From Clostridia bacterium (GTDB lineage Bacteria; Bacillota; Clostridia; Christensenellales; Pumilibacteraceae), in assembly GCA_022791055.1 (NCBI GenBank), contig JAAVYI010000023.1:1-64000 (forward strand): a stretch of DNA of 64,000 nucleotides, written 5' to 3'. The translations under genes were made by a program, and so were the position numbers. Below the pieces are notes generated by a model. It made no database searches. It was given only the letters and a program-made list of their open reading frames with translations, and was not told the DNA's origin. Shown in pieces: positions 44,745-52,679 of this stretch. Each line of letters starts with the position of its first letter. Within the stretch, counting starts at the first letter, position 1.

Positions 44745-45536
44745 CTACACGATACGCCGCAGCCCGCGCTTCAAGCCGCCGAAAAAGCCCCTATATTTTT
44801 TGGTAACATCATATATTTGCCTGGTACCCAAATGAATGTTTGCCGCCAAAAGTCGGATCGCGTCGTAGCCCTCCGACCCAATACTGCGATTGACTCCGAA
44901 ATTACCCGAAAGATTCATGTCGTCATCTTCGGGAATCATGCCGATCGGCGCCAGTTTCAAGAGCTGTTCGACGTCGGCCACATCCACCATTTCGGCGCTT
45001 AAAATCAAGTCCCCACGCGCACGATTGACCACCACATCCGCCTTTAATCCGTATGACTTCAACAATCGCAGTACTTTATCCGCATCTTTTATCGATGAAA
45101 TATGCGGCGTTACAACAACCAAGCCTTCGTTACAGGCCGCTACGGCGCGGTGAAATCCCAGCTCGATACCGGCCGGGCAATCGACCAGCACATAATCGAA
45201 CGACGCTTCCAAAGCCCGAATAACGGCGCGAATATTTTGGCCGTTGATTTTCGCCGTGTCGTAGCTGTGCGCGCTGGGCATAACAAACAGCCCCTTAGCC
45301 TCCGTATCTGCAATCAGCGCCTGCCGCGGCCGACAACGATTTTCGATCACGTCGATCAAATCAAAAGTAATGCGATTTTCCACGTCCATCAAGACGTCCA
45401 AATTGTTCAGACCTATATCTGTATCCATCAGCACGACACGTAAACCCATTTCGGCCAACGCCCGCCCCAAGTTTGCCGTCAACGTCGTCTTTCCGACGCC
45501 ACCCTTACCCGATGTCACCACAATAGAACGCGCCAT
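44745..45536 (-). CDS. minD: Septum site-determining protein MinD
   Basis: 263-residue membrane-associated ATPase. It has the deviant Walker A KGGVGKTT, VLMDTDIGLNNLD, DYVLVDCPAGIE and a C-terminal amphipathic helix (RGFFGGLKRGLRRIV) for membrane binding. AAAGGA lies 9 nt before ATG. A TATAAT box with a weak -35 is visible about 30 nt upstream (near 45570). Confidence 0.96.
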   Translation of the reverse strand: MARSIVVTSGKGGVGKTTLTANLGRALAEMGLRVVLMDTDIGLNNLDVLMDVENRITFDLIDVIENRCRPRQALIADTEAKGLFVMPSAHSYDTAKINGQNIRAVIRALEASFDYVLVDCPAGIELGFHRAVAACNEGLVVVTPHISSIKDADKVLRLLKSYGLKADVVVNRARGDLILSAEMVDVADVEQLLKLAPIGMIPEDDDMNLSGNFGVNRSIGSEGYDAIRLLAANIHLGTRQIYDVTKKYRGFFGGLKRGLRRIV

Positions 45537-45586
45537 AAACTACCGTCCTTTTAACCGATTTCCCTCATTATACCCCTTTTATCCGC

Positions 45587-45691
45587 ATGAAGAAAGACTA
45601 TCTTTGTAAAAACGGTGCTAAAAACGGCGAATCGCCTAAGCATCTGTATTTTCAGGAATTACTGATAATGATCAAACAATCGCTTGAATAA
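45587..45691 (+). CDS. Short 34-residue open frame, possible gene remnant
   Basis: ATG to TAA frame of 34 residues ending HLYFQELLIMIKQSLE, with a helical, protein-like composition but no ribosome site. It lies in a patch of broken genes, so it may be the tail of a lost gene. No family is recognised. Confidence 0.25.
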   Translation: MKKDYLCKNGAKNGESPKHLYFQELLIMIKQSLE

Positions 45692-45812
45692 ACAATCGAT
45701 TTCCGCTATAAACTTAAAAATAAATGCCTTTGCGATTTATTAAGCCCAACAAAAATCGAACCAAAGTCACTACCTTAAACGACTTTACATTTACAAGTCA
45801 AAGGAGCCGAAA

Positions 45813-46233
45813 ATGCCGACAACGCTTATTAAAAAAGCCGAAAACCTCTTATCCCTTTGCGACGTATGCCAAGTCGCTTCCGTATCGGAAAACGGATTCC
45901 CGCGCATCTGCATCTTGAAACCGCTGAAAAATCTCGGCATTCGGGAATTTTGGTTTTCGACCGGCTCGAGCGGAACGAAAGTCCGGCATTTTAAGAAAAA
46001 CGACAAGGCCGGTGTTACATATTATCACGGTGGCGACAACATAACTTTAACCGGTCATGTGGAAATCGTCTCCGACTCAACGGTCAGGAATGATTTATGG
46101 AAAACATGGTGTCATTTTCTTGCAAAACACTTTTTCAACGGCAGCAAAGACGATCCCGAATTTTGCATTCTCCATCACCGCCCAAGAAACCACCATATAT
46201 GTTGATAGCAAGTTCGAAACGTTCGCATTATAA
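45813..46233 (+). pseudogene. Frameshifted pyridoxamine 5'-phosphate oxidase-family protein
   Basis: AAAGGAG precedes ATG. The first 120 or so codons encode a split-barrel flavin-binding protein (CDVCQVASVSENGFPRICIL, FWFSTGSSGTKVRHF, NITLTGHVEIV). At about 46173-46176 two bases are missing. As written the frame runs into an unrelated end (stop at 46205), while the other frame continues with a normal family C-terminus (TAQETTIYVDSKFETFAL) to a stop at 46233. The intact protein would be near 140 residues. Its role is unknown. Confidence 0.75.
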
Positions 46234-46271
46234 AATCACTTTTTCCTTTTACAGATAAGGCGCGCCGCACT

Positions 46272-46829
46272 ATGTTACCGAAAACAGAACGACTGTACAT
46301 GCGGGGAACTAAATCCCCACGATTTTTCGGCTTTATGTAAAATATTACAAGATGCACAAAGCATGTATGTGTATGAGGGCGCCTTTGACGACGCCGAAGT
46401 CCTTGAGTGGCCGGAGCGGCAAATAACCCGCTATCGAAAATGGGGGTTCGGCCTACGGGGCGTCGTTTTGAAAGAAACCGGCGAATTGATCGGCCAATGC
46501 GGACTCACCATGCAACCATGGAAAGAACAAGAAGTACTCGAAATAGGCTACTTGTTTCAGCGGCAATTTTGGCATCAAGGCTATGCGATCGAGGCCGCAA
46601 AAGCATGTAAAAATACGCCTTTGACGTCTTGCACGCCGACGAAGTTTGCGCTATTATTCGAGACACAAATACCGCCTCCATCCGTGTAGCGATTCGAAAC
46701 GGAATGACTTTTCGAGATACCCGGATAAAACATTTTCGCGGCGTGGATATGCCGCACCATCGCTATGTCGCGGCGCGCAAAAGCACAGCGCAGACGTCCA
46801 ACAACCGAAATTCCCGTCAAGAGCATTGA
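46272..46829 (+). pseudogene. GNAT acetyltransferase gene with two frameshifts
   Basis: Three frames join into one GNAT protein of about 185 residues. It opens LPKTERLYMRELNPHDF, passes through DAEVLEWPERQITRYRKWGFGL, GELIGQCGL, EIGYLFQRQFWHQGYAIEAAKAC (acetyl-CoA loop), and ends DVLHADEVCAIIRDTNTAS and RNGMTF. The breaks are one extra G in a GGGG run (46303-46306) and one missing base in an A run (46609-46613). Both are in homopolymers, so decay or a sequencing error is possible. Confidence 0.75.
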
Positions 46830-46962
46830 AAAATGCACGAATTACGATTGCGAAATATATCAAACAAACTGAATTTTTTGCAAAAAAGCAGCCCGCCCCG
46901 CTTTTTCAGCCCGACGAGCCGCTATTATGCTCGACATAACACGCACGTTTGGAGGCGCAAAG

Positions 46963-47523
46963 TTACATCGGTTTTAAATTTCGATTCAGTCTATCCACTA
47001 ACCACGCAAACCGTTTTTGCCTTCCGTCATCCGTCTTAGCATCGAAATATGCCCGCGCATATGTTTTCTTGACCGACGCGGACATTGTCTGATAATTCGT
47101 GCGCGCCGGCTCGACACCTTCCAAGAGCGCAACAATACAATCTATTTGCGCCTCTGTAATCGGCGGCGTTTTAGGCGCATCCCACTGGCCGTTTTGGCGC
47201 GCCTCTTCTACTTTCTTTCTACCGAAATCGGTCATAAGCCCGCGAGCTTCCAGGCTCTCGACTAATGATTTATTTTTCTCCGACCAGTTACTGTTTTGCC
47301 GCCGCATAGAAAAATATTTCTTATATGTTTTGTCGTCAATGCTCTGCATCTGCCCGTCGATCCAGCCAAAACAAAGCGCCTCTTCCAACGCCTCGCTTGC
47401 CTTCATTGTTTTCGGACCGCCGGCTTTGCCGAACAGCAACCAACGGCCTTCTTCCGACAAGCAATGTATTTTGAGCCATTCTCGAAATTCGTGTCTGTCG
47501 GTAAATTTCATCATCTCGCTCAT
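46963..47523 (-). CDS. YdeI/OmpD-associated family protein
   Basis: 186 residues with the family pattern: FREWLKIHCLSEEGRWLLFGKA, EALEEALCFGWIDGQ, YFSMRRQNSNWSEKNK and the C-terminal PPITEAQID region. Function is unknown. The start at 47523 has AAAGGG 6 nt upstream. It stands alone after the decaying patch. Confidence 0.8.
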   Translation of the reverse strand: MSEMMKFTDRHEFREWLKIHCLSEEGRWLLFGKAGGPKTMKASEALEEALCFGWIDGQMQSIDDKTYKKYFSMRRQNSNWSEKNKSLVESLEARGLMTDFGRKKVEEARQNGQWDAPKTPPITEAQIDCIVALLEGVEPARTNYQTMSASVKKTYARAYFDAKTDDGRQKRFAWLVDRLNRNLKPM

Positions 47524-47619
47524 TGCATACCCTTTACGCAAGCCCCCACGTATTCGACGCAAAAATTATTGCCTTTCTGCGTCGATAAAATTTCACAACG
47601 CATTTTTACATTTGCCGCG

Positions 47620-48624
47620 TTACTTTCTCGCTTTTTGCAACACCTCGTCCAAATTAAGGCGGTCGCGCTTGATCTTGGCCAATAAATCGCTATAAGACGT
47701 ATCTACCGACAAATCTTTTGTCTGCTTATAAAAATCAATGCTTCGCGGATTTAACGGTTCAGCCACAACTTCGCCCTGTTCGAACACACGCAACCGATAT
47801 TCGGCATACATGGAATTATACTCATGCACGCGCTCAAGAGATTCGGCAAAATGCGTTCCGTTCAACTGATCGTATTTTTGATATGCCGTAGTAATAACGC
47901 CGTTGTTATACATACTGACAAAACCGTAATCGGTGATAATAAAATGGTCGTATAACGCAATATTCGCGCCTCGAGCCGTAATCGCCAAATCCATTGTCGT
48001 CTGCACGTCGTCCAACGAAGGCACCATGCTGCCGGCAGGATGATTGTGTGCCAATATAATTTTCACGGCGCCGGCATTCAACGCATGCCGTATGATTTTA
48101 GCCAAATCGATCGCCACACTGTTAGGCGATCCGTTTTCAACAATATCCACCCGCATCAGTCGACCGTTGATATCCATACAGGCGAGCGCCAAAATTTCTT
48201 CATTACGCCCCATAAAAAGCGCATGAAACTTGTCGAGCGCGTCGCCGGGCGATTCGATATATTCGTCGCTCAACGTCCGCGCTTGCATACACATTCTGGA
48301 CATCGGAAGCAACAACCGCAAAATGCGTGCCGCGCTGTCGGTCATGCCTTTTACCGATTTCAAATCGATGAGCGGTGCGCTGGCCACGCCATGCAAATCA
48401 CCGAATCGATCCAACAACCGATGCGCGATCAACTTCGTATCTTTTCGCGGTATGCCGAAAAACAAGGCATATTCCAACACATCGACCGGGGTCATGTACT
48501 GAAAATCGGGATCCTTATCAACCAACGCCTTTACTCGTTCACGATGTCCCTGCGCGTGCAGACGGCGCAATTCTTCGTCCGTTAGCGCCTCACGACCAAC
48601 GTCACGTCTTCTTTTGTCAGACAT
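47620..48624 (-). CDS. radC: RadC-family JAB-domain protein with C-terminal extension
   Basis: 334 residues. A helix-hairpin-helix region (about 40-110) is followed by the JAMM metalloprotease-like core: HNH at 193-195, Ser203 and Asp206 fit HxHx7SxxD. A further 90 or so residues (about 243-334) follow that ordinary RadC proteins (near 225 residues) lack. RadC's molecular role is unsettled. The start at 48624 has AGGAAG 7 nt upstream; the longer frame runs into proA. It begins 4 nt after the proA stop. Confidence 0.85.
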   Translation of the reverse strand: MSDKRRRDVGREALTDEELRRLHAQGHRERVKALVDKDPDFQYMTPVDVLEYALFFGIPRKDTKLIAHRLLDRFGDLHGVASAPLIDLKSVKGMTDSAARILRLLLPMSRMCMQARTLSDEYIESPGDALDKFHALFMGRNEEILALACMDINGRLMRVDIVENGSPNSVAIDLAKIIRHALNAGAVKIILAHNHPAGSMVPSLDDVQTTMDLAITARGANIALYDHFIITDYGFVSMYNNGVITTAYQKYDQLNGTHFAESLERVHEYNSMYAEYRLRVFEQGEVVAEPLNPRSIDFYKQTKDLSVDTSYSDLLAKIKRDRLNLDEVLQKARK

Positions 48625-48628
48625 AGCA

Positions 48629-49870
48629 CTACTTCCTGGTTTGTCCTTGACCGTAAATTTTGTATTTTTCCGATGTGAGCTGCCGCAGCCCCAACGGTCC
48701 GCGCGCATGTAGCTTTTGTGTGGAAATCCCCATTTCAGCACCGAACCCAAATTCAAAGCCATCCGTGAACCGCGTCGATGCGTTGACATACACAGCCGCG
48801 CTATCAACCCCGTTCAAGAATTTCTCCGCCACCGCCGAATCCTGCGTAACAATAACTTCGCTGTGGTGCGTCCCGTGCGCATTGATCCAAGTAATCGCCT
48901 CATCGCAATCGCCGACAACTTTGACCGCAATGGTCAACGCGTTATATTCGGTATAAAAATCGCTATCCGTTGCCGGGACAACACCGCCGCACAATGCGCA
49001 AGTTTCCGCACAGCCGCGAACCTCAACGCCATGGTGTTGCAATTCCGCCACCAACACCGGTAACGCAGTCGGTGCAATATCGCGATCTATCAACAGCTTT
49101 TCCAATGCGTTACACACACTGGGTCGTTGCAACTTACCGTTAAGCAGGATCTCTTTCGCCATATGCAGATCGGCTGTTTTTTCCACGTAAGCATGACAGT
49201 TCCCCGCCCCCGTTTCGATAACAGGTACAGAGGCGTTATCCACAACCGTCCGAATCAGTGCAGCCGACCCGCGCGGGATCAATACATCGACAAATTCCCG
49301 ACATTTCATCAGCGCATCGGCACCCGCATGCGTCGTATCCTCAATTAACTGTATAAAATCCGATCGATACCCGTTTTTTTCCAAAGCCGATCGAATCACA
49401 CCGACAATCGCCCGATTCGACTGTAGCGCGTCTTTACTGCCGCGCAACACCACTGCATTGCCCGTCTTGATACAAAGCGCAATCGCGTCAACCGTCACAT
49501 TCGGACGCGCTTCGTAAATAATGCCGACAACCCCCAAAGGAACTCGCACTTTGACTATATTTAGCCCCGTATCGGTCGTCCAAGATTCCTTGATCTCCCC
49601 GACCGGGTCATTCAAAGTAATCAATGCGCGTACCCCTTCGCCAATACCGCATATGCGCGTAGCATCGAGCGCCAATCGATCGAGAAAATGTTCCGGCTTA
49701 TCCTGCGCAGCCGCCAAGTCCAGCGCGTTCCCTTGTAGAATAGTATCCGTCTCGTCCAGTAGTGACTGCGCGACAATCTCCAACATGGCGTTTTTTACGC
49801 CGGACGGACATTGCGCCAAGTATCCGCAAGCCGCTTTCGCCGCGCGGCAACATTCGTTTACCGCGCTCAT
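48629..49870 (-). CDS. proA: Glutamate-5-semialdehyde dehydrogenase (gamma-glutamyl phosphate reductase)
   Basis: Second enzyme of proline synthesis, reducing gamma-glutamyl phosphate with NADPH. The 413-residue protein has the ALDH-type cofactor region ([17 protein letters not shown]), the nucleophilic cysteine in RPSVCNALE and the C-terminal [18 protein letters not shown]. The start overlaps yebC by ATGA. proB is not in the window. Confidence 0.96.
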   Translation of the reverse strand: MSAVNECCRAAKAACGYLAQCPSGVKNAMLEIVAQSLLDETDTILQGNALDLAAAQDKPEHFLDRLALDATRICGIGEGVRALITLNDPVGEIKESWTTDTGLNIVKVRVPLGVVGIIYEARPNVTVDAIALCIKTGNAVVLRGSKDALQSNRAIVGVIRSALEKNGYRSDFIQLIEDTTHAGADALMKCREFVDVLIPRGSAALIRTVVDNASVPVIETGAGNCHAYVEKTADLHMAKEILLNGKLQRPSVCNALEKLLIDRDIAPTALPVLVAELQHHGVEVRGCAETCALCGGVVPATDSDFYTEYNALTIAVKVVGDCDEAITWINAHGTHHSEVIVTQDSAVAEKFLNGVDSAAVYVNASTRFTDGFEFGFGAEMGISTQKLHARGPLGLRQLTSEKYKIYGQGQTRK

Positions 49871-50610
49871 TCCTCGTCTTCTTCCTCCGGTAAATCCGCG
49901 TTATGGTACACGTTCTGCACGTCGTCATTGTCCTCGAAATTATCCAGCATACGCATCAATTTCGGCATAGTCGCCTCATCCACAGCCACCGAATTTTGCG
50001 GGATTCGATCGATCTCACTGCTGACGAATGCGTACCCCAGTTTTTCCAAACCTTCACGCACAGCCGAGAACGTACCGACGTCCGTCAAGATTTCATAAGC
50101 GCCTTCCCCGACGTTGAAGTCGTCCGCACCGCAGTCTATCGCCGTCATCATCATTTCGTCATCGTCCATCCCGGCCTTCTTTTCGATGATCAAAACACCC
50201 TTGCTGTCGAACAAATACGAGACGCAGCCGTTCGTTCCCATCGAGCCGCCGGACTTATCGAAAATATGCCGAACGTCTGCCGCCGTGCGATTTTTATTAT
50301 CGGTCAAGCACTCAACAATGACAGCCACACCGCCCGGGCCATACCCCTCATAGGTAATGCTTTCATAATTGATCGCCCCCAACTCACCGCTGGCTTTTTT
50401 GATGCTGCGGGTAATATTGTCATTCGGCATATTTGCCGCTTTCGCTTTAGCGATCACATCGCGCAACTTGGCATTGCTATTGGGATCCGCTCCACCGGCT
50501 TTGACCGCCACGGCAATCTCTCTGCCGATCTTGGTAAAGATTTTACCACGCACCGCGTCCGCTTTGCCCTTTTGGCGCTTGATATTCGCCCACTTGCTAT
50601 GTCCTGACAT
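49867..50610 (-). CDS. yebC: YebC/PmpR-family DNA-binding protein
   Basis: 247 residues with the invariant N-terminus [24 protein letters not shown], the GGADPNSN loop and an acidic C-terminal tail (PEEEDEE). The family has been described as transcription regulators and, more recently, as translation factors for proline stretches. AAGGAG lies 8 nt before ATG. Confidence 0.93.
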   Translation of the reverse strand: MSGHSKWANIKRQKGKADAVRGKIFTKIGREIAVAVKAGGADPNSNAKLRDVIAKAKAANMPNDNITRSIKKASGELGAINYESITYEGYGPGGVAVIVECLTDNKNRTAADVRHIFDKSGGSMGTNGCVSYLFDSKGVLIIEKKAGMDDDEMMMTAIDCGADDFNVGEGAYEILTDVGTFSAVREGLEKLGYAFVSSEIDRIPQNSVAVDEATMPKLMRMLDNFEDNDDVQNVYHNADLPEEEDEE

Positions 50611-50622
50611 AATTCATTCTCC

Positions 50623-51360
50623 TTATTTATTTAATGCGTACATCATAATTCCCGCGCTTACTGCCGCATTGAGCGATTCCATATTTTCCATAGGAATCCG
50701 CAACCGAACATCGGCAGCGCATAAAATTTCATCGGAAATCCCATTAGCCTCGTTCCCGATCACCAAACACAGTTTTTGCTTGCCGGCTTTATACGCGTGC
50801 AACGACGTTCCGGCCAAATCCGCACAAATCACCGTATAGCCGGCGGTACGAATATCCGTTATTGTCATACTCGGATAATTGCATACCGCCACGCCGCTCA
50901 TCGCGCTTCGCACCGTCTTCGCCCCGTACACATCGGCGCAATCACGACAAATAATATCCGTAAACCCGAACGCCGCAGCCGTTCGGATAATCGTCCCCAA
51001 ATTGCCGGGATCCCGCACGCGATCCAAAAATAAGCATCGTTCGGCGGCAAGCGGCTTAGAAACATTTTTACGTACCACCGCTATAATACCCTGCGAATTT
51101 TCAGTTTCGGACAGTTTTTCAAATACTATGTCTGACAGAATATGTGTTTCAATATTGAAATCGCATCTATTATGCGAAACATAGTACGATTCGGAAATGA
51201 ATAATTCCGCAATTAGCGTACTATCCCAGGCCGCAATGTCATGAATCAAGCGTTCGCCTTCTGCTCGATACAGCCCGCTTTCATCCCGAAATTTCTTTTG
51301 TTGCAACTTGGCCGCACGTTTTACATTTGTGTTATCCGTCGAGCGTATGATTGTATCCAT
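50623..51360 (-). CDS. TrmH/SpoU-family RNA 2'-O-methyltransferase
   Basis: 245 residues: an N-terminal substrate-binding part (STDNTNVKRAAKLQQKKFRDES) and the knotted methylase domain with FLDRVRDPGNLGTIIRTAAAFG, LVIGNEANGIS and PMENMESLNAAVSAGI. The target RNA is unknown. There is no ribosome site: the ATG stands 5 nt after the T-run of the rplT terminator (51366-51390), so expression needs read-through or an unusual initiation. A GNAT or rplT partner role is not suggested. Confidence 0.9.
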   Translation of the reverse strand: MDTIIRSTDNTNVKRAAKLQQKKFRDESGLYRAEGERLIHDIAAWDSTLIAELFISESYYVSHNRCDFNIETHILSDIVFEKLSETENSQGIIAVVRKNVSKPLAAERCLFLDRVRDPGNLGTIIRTAAAFGFTDIICRDCADVYGAKTVRSAMSGVAVCNYPSMTITDIRTAGYTVICADLAGTSLHAYKAGKQKLCLVIGNEANGISDEILCAADVRLRIPMENMESLNAAVSAGIMMYALNK

Positions 51361-51365
51361 ATACG

Positions 51366-51390
51366 AAAAAGGGCGCTTATACAGCAGCCC
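51366..51390 (-). terminator. Terminator of infC-rpmI-rplT, overlapping the methylase leader
   Basis: GC-rich stem GGGCTGC/GCGCCC (one bulged T) with a 7-nt loop and five T residues. It ends 5 nt before the start codon of the TrmH-family gene. Confidence 0.75.
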
Positions 51391-51397
51391 TTTACCC

Positions 51398-51754
51398 TTA
51401 TTTCGCTATCGCTTTTGCCGCAGTATCGGCCAACGCCTTAAATGCAGCGGCGTCGTTGACCGCGATATCGGCAAGAACTTTACGATTGAGCGTAACGCCC
51501 GACTTTTTCAGACCGAACATGAATTTGCTGTAAGACAAACCGTTCAACCGCGCCGCAGCGTTGATTCTCGCGATCCAAAGTTTTCTGAAATCTCTTTTCT
51601 TACGACGTCTGCCGATGAAGGCGTACATCTGGGATTTCATGACCGCCTCTCTGGCGATACGGTACGAACGGGACTTGGATCCGAAGTACCCTTTCGACAA
51701 CCGCATGATCTTTCTACGTTTCTTTACTGCGTTTACCGCTCTCTTTACTCTCAT
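51398..51754 (-). CDS. rplT: 50S ribosomal protein L20
   Basis: 118-residue, strongly basic 23S rRNA-binding protein with [21 protein letters not shown] and [14 protein letters not shown]. It represses its own operon through the leader in Bacillus. AAGGAGG precedes ATG. Last gene of infC-rpmI-rplT. Confidence 0.97.
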   Translation of the reverse strand: MRVKRAVNAVKKRRKIMRLSKGYFGSKSRSYRIAREAVMKSQMYAFIGRRRKKRDFRKLWIARINAAARLNGLSYSKFMFGLKKSGVTLNRKVLADIAVNDAAAFKALADTAAKAIAK

Positions 51755-51766
51755 AGTACAACCTCC

Positions 51767-51964
51767 TTACTTCTGAATCAACGTGCGAATCGTTGCGGCT
51801 TCCTTATCGGACCCCATATAGGCACCTTGACGCAGATCAGCCTTGCGCTTTCTCGACTTTTTCGTCAGAATATGATTCTTTCCCTGCTGGGCGCGCTTGA
51901 CGCGACCCGAAGCGGTAACACGAAAACGCTTTTTCGCGCCGCTGTGACTTTTCATTTTTGGCAT
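51767..51964 (-). CDS. rpmI: 50S ribosomal protein L35
   Basis: 65-residue basic protein: [23 protein letters not shown] and [20 protein letters not shown] lies 9 nt before ATG. Lies between infC and rplT as in nearly all bacteria. Confidence 0.97.
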   Translation of the reverse strand: MPKMKSHSGAKKRFRVTASGRVKRAQQGKNHILTKKSRKRKADLRQGAYMGSDKEAATIRTLIQK

Positions 51965-51989
51965 AGTTATATCCTCCGTTAATGGTTAT

Positions 51990-52496
51990 TTACTTTTGCG
52001 GCAACAATATCATAATGATATTTCTGCCCTCTGTCAACGGCCGCTTATCCATTGTGCAAACATCTTGCAACAACGCATAAAAGTCTTGCATGACCTTTAC
52101 GCCCAAATCGGCATGTGCTTGTTGACGGCCGCGCATCCGAATCGAAACTTTTACTTTGTCTCCGGCGACCAAAAACTTCCGCGTTTGTTTCGCTTTGGTC
52201 TCCAGGTCGTGCGTATCGATGGTCATCGAAAGCCACGTTTCTTTCATCTCGCTGATTTTCTGATTTTTACGCGCGTCTTTCTCTCGTTTGGCGGTATCGA
52301 ACTTGAACTTTCCGTAGTCCATAATTTTACAGACCGGCGGAACAGCGGTAGGACTGATTTTGACCAAATCCAAATTCTTCTCTTCGGCAAGCCGATTCGC
52401 CTCGAAAGCGCTCATGATCCCAAGCTGCGTGCCGTCTGCATCGATCACGCGCAACTCACGGTCACGAATCCGCTCATTGATTTCCACTTCCTTAAT
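51990..52496 (-). CDS. infC: Translation initiation factor IF-3, probable AUU start
   Basis: 168-residue IF-3: N-terminal domain (EINERIRDRELRVIDADG), a lysine-rich linker and the C-terminal domain binding 16S rRNA (AGDKVKVSIRMRGRQQAH). The first conventional start is GTG at 52487, but its only purine stretch touches the codon. In-frame ATT at 52494-52496 has GGAGGG exactly 8 nt upstream and gives the usual residues before INE. IF-3 genes of other bacteria start at AUU and use it for self-control. A leader of about 135 nt precedes it. Confidence 0.92.
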   Translation of the reverse strand: MKEVEINERIRDRELRVIDADGTQLGIMSAFEANRLAEEKNLDLVKISPTAVPPVCKIMDYGKFKFDTAKREKDARKNQKISEMKETWLSMTIDTHDLETKAKQTRKFLVAGDKVKVSIRMRGRQQAHADLGVKVMQDFYALLQDVCTMDKRPLTEGRNIIMILLPQK

Positions 52497-52632
52497 GGTA
52501 GTAGCCCTCCGTAAATAATATAAGAGCGAGTAGAAATTACCCGCTCTCCGAAAACCGATATAAATATACAGTCTTGATTGCGTTACCGCCCCGAGTCAGC
52601 ACCCGAACGGTGAGATAAAATCTACTTTCAAC
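52497..52632 (-). promoter_or_regulatory. Structured leader of the infC-rpmI-rplT operon (L20-leader candidate)
   Basis: From the predicted start to the infC start, the leader contains a CACC/GGTG hairpin and an AGAGCG/CGCTCT stem (52516-52541 region) followed by a T-rich stretch. In Firmicutes this operon is usually controlled by L20 binding to its leader. The family assignment is by position, not by a matched consensus. Confidence 0.5.
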
Positions 52633-52638
52633 TGTATT

Positions 52639-52667
52639 AGTATATCATATCTCCTACCTTCCGTCAA
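52639..52667 (-). promoter_or_regulatory. Sigma-A-type promoter of infC-rpmI-rplT
   Basis: -35 TTGACG (52662-52667), 17-nt spacer, -10 TATACT (52639-52644) on the minus strand, just after the thrS stop. Confidence 0.82.
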
Positions 52668-52679
52668 CTGTTTTCGATA

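Noticed and set aside
35283-51140. Repeated TATGTCTGAC-like strings (35283, 48615-48624, 51127)
   Set aside because: The later two fall in coding sequence (the start of radC and the middle of the methylase gene), so they are chance matches rather than a dispersed repeat.
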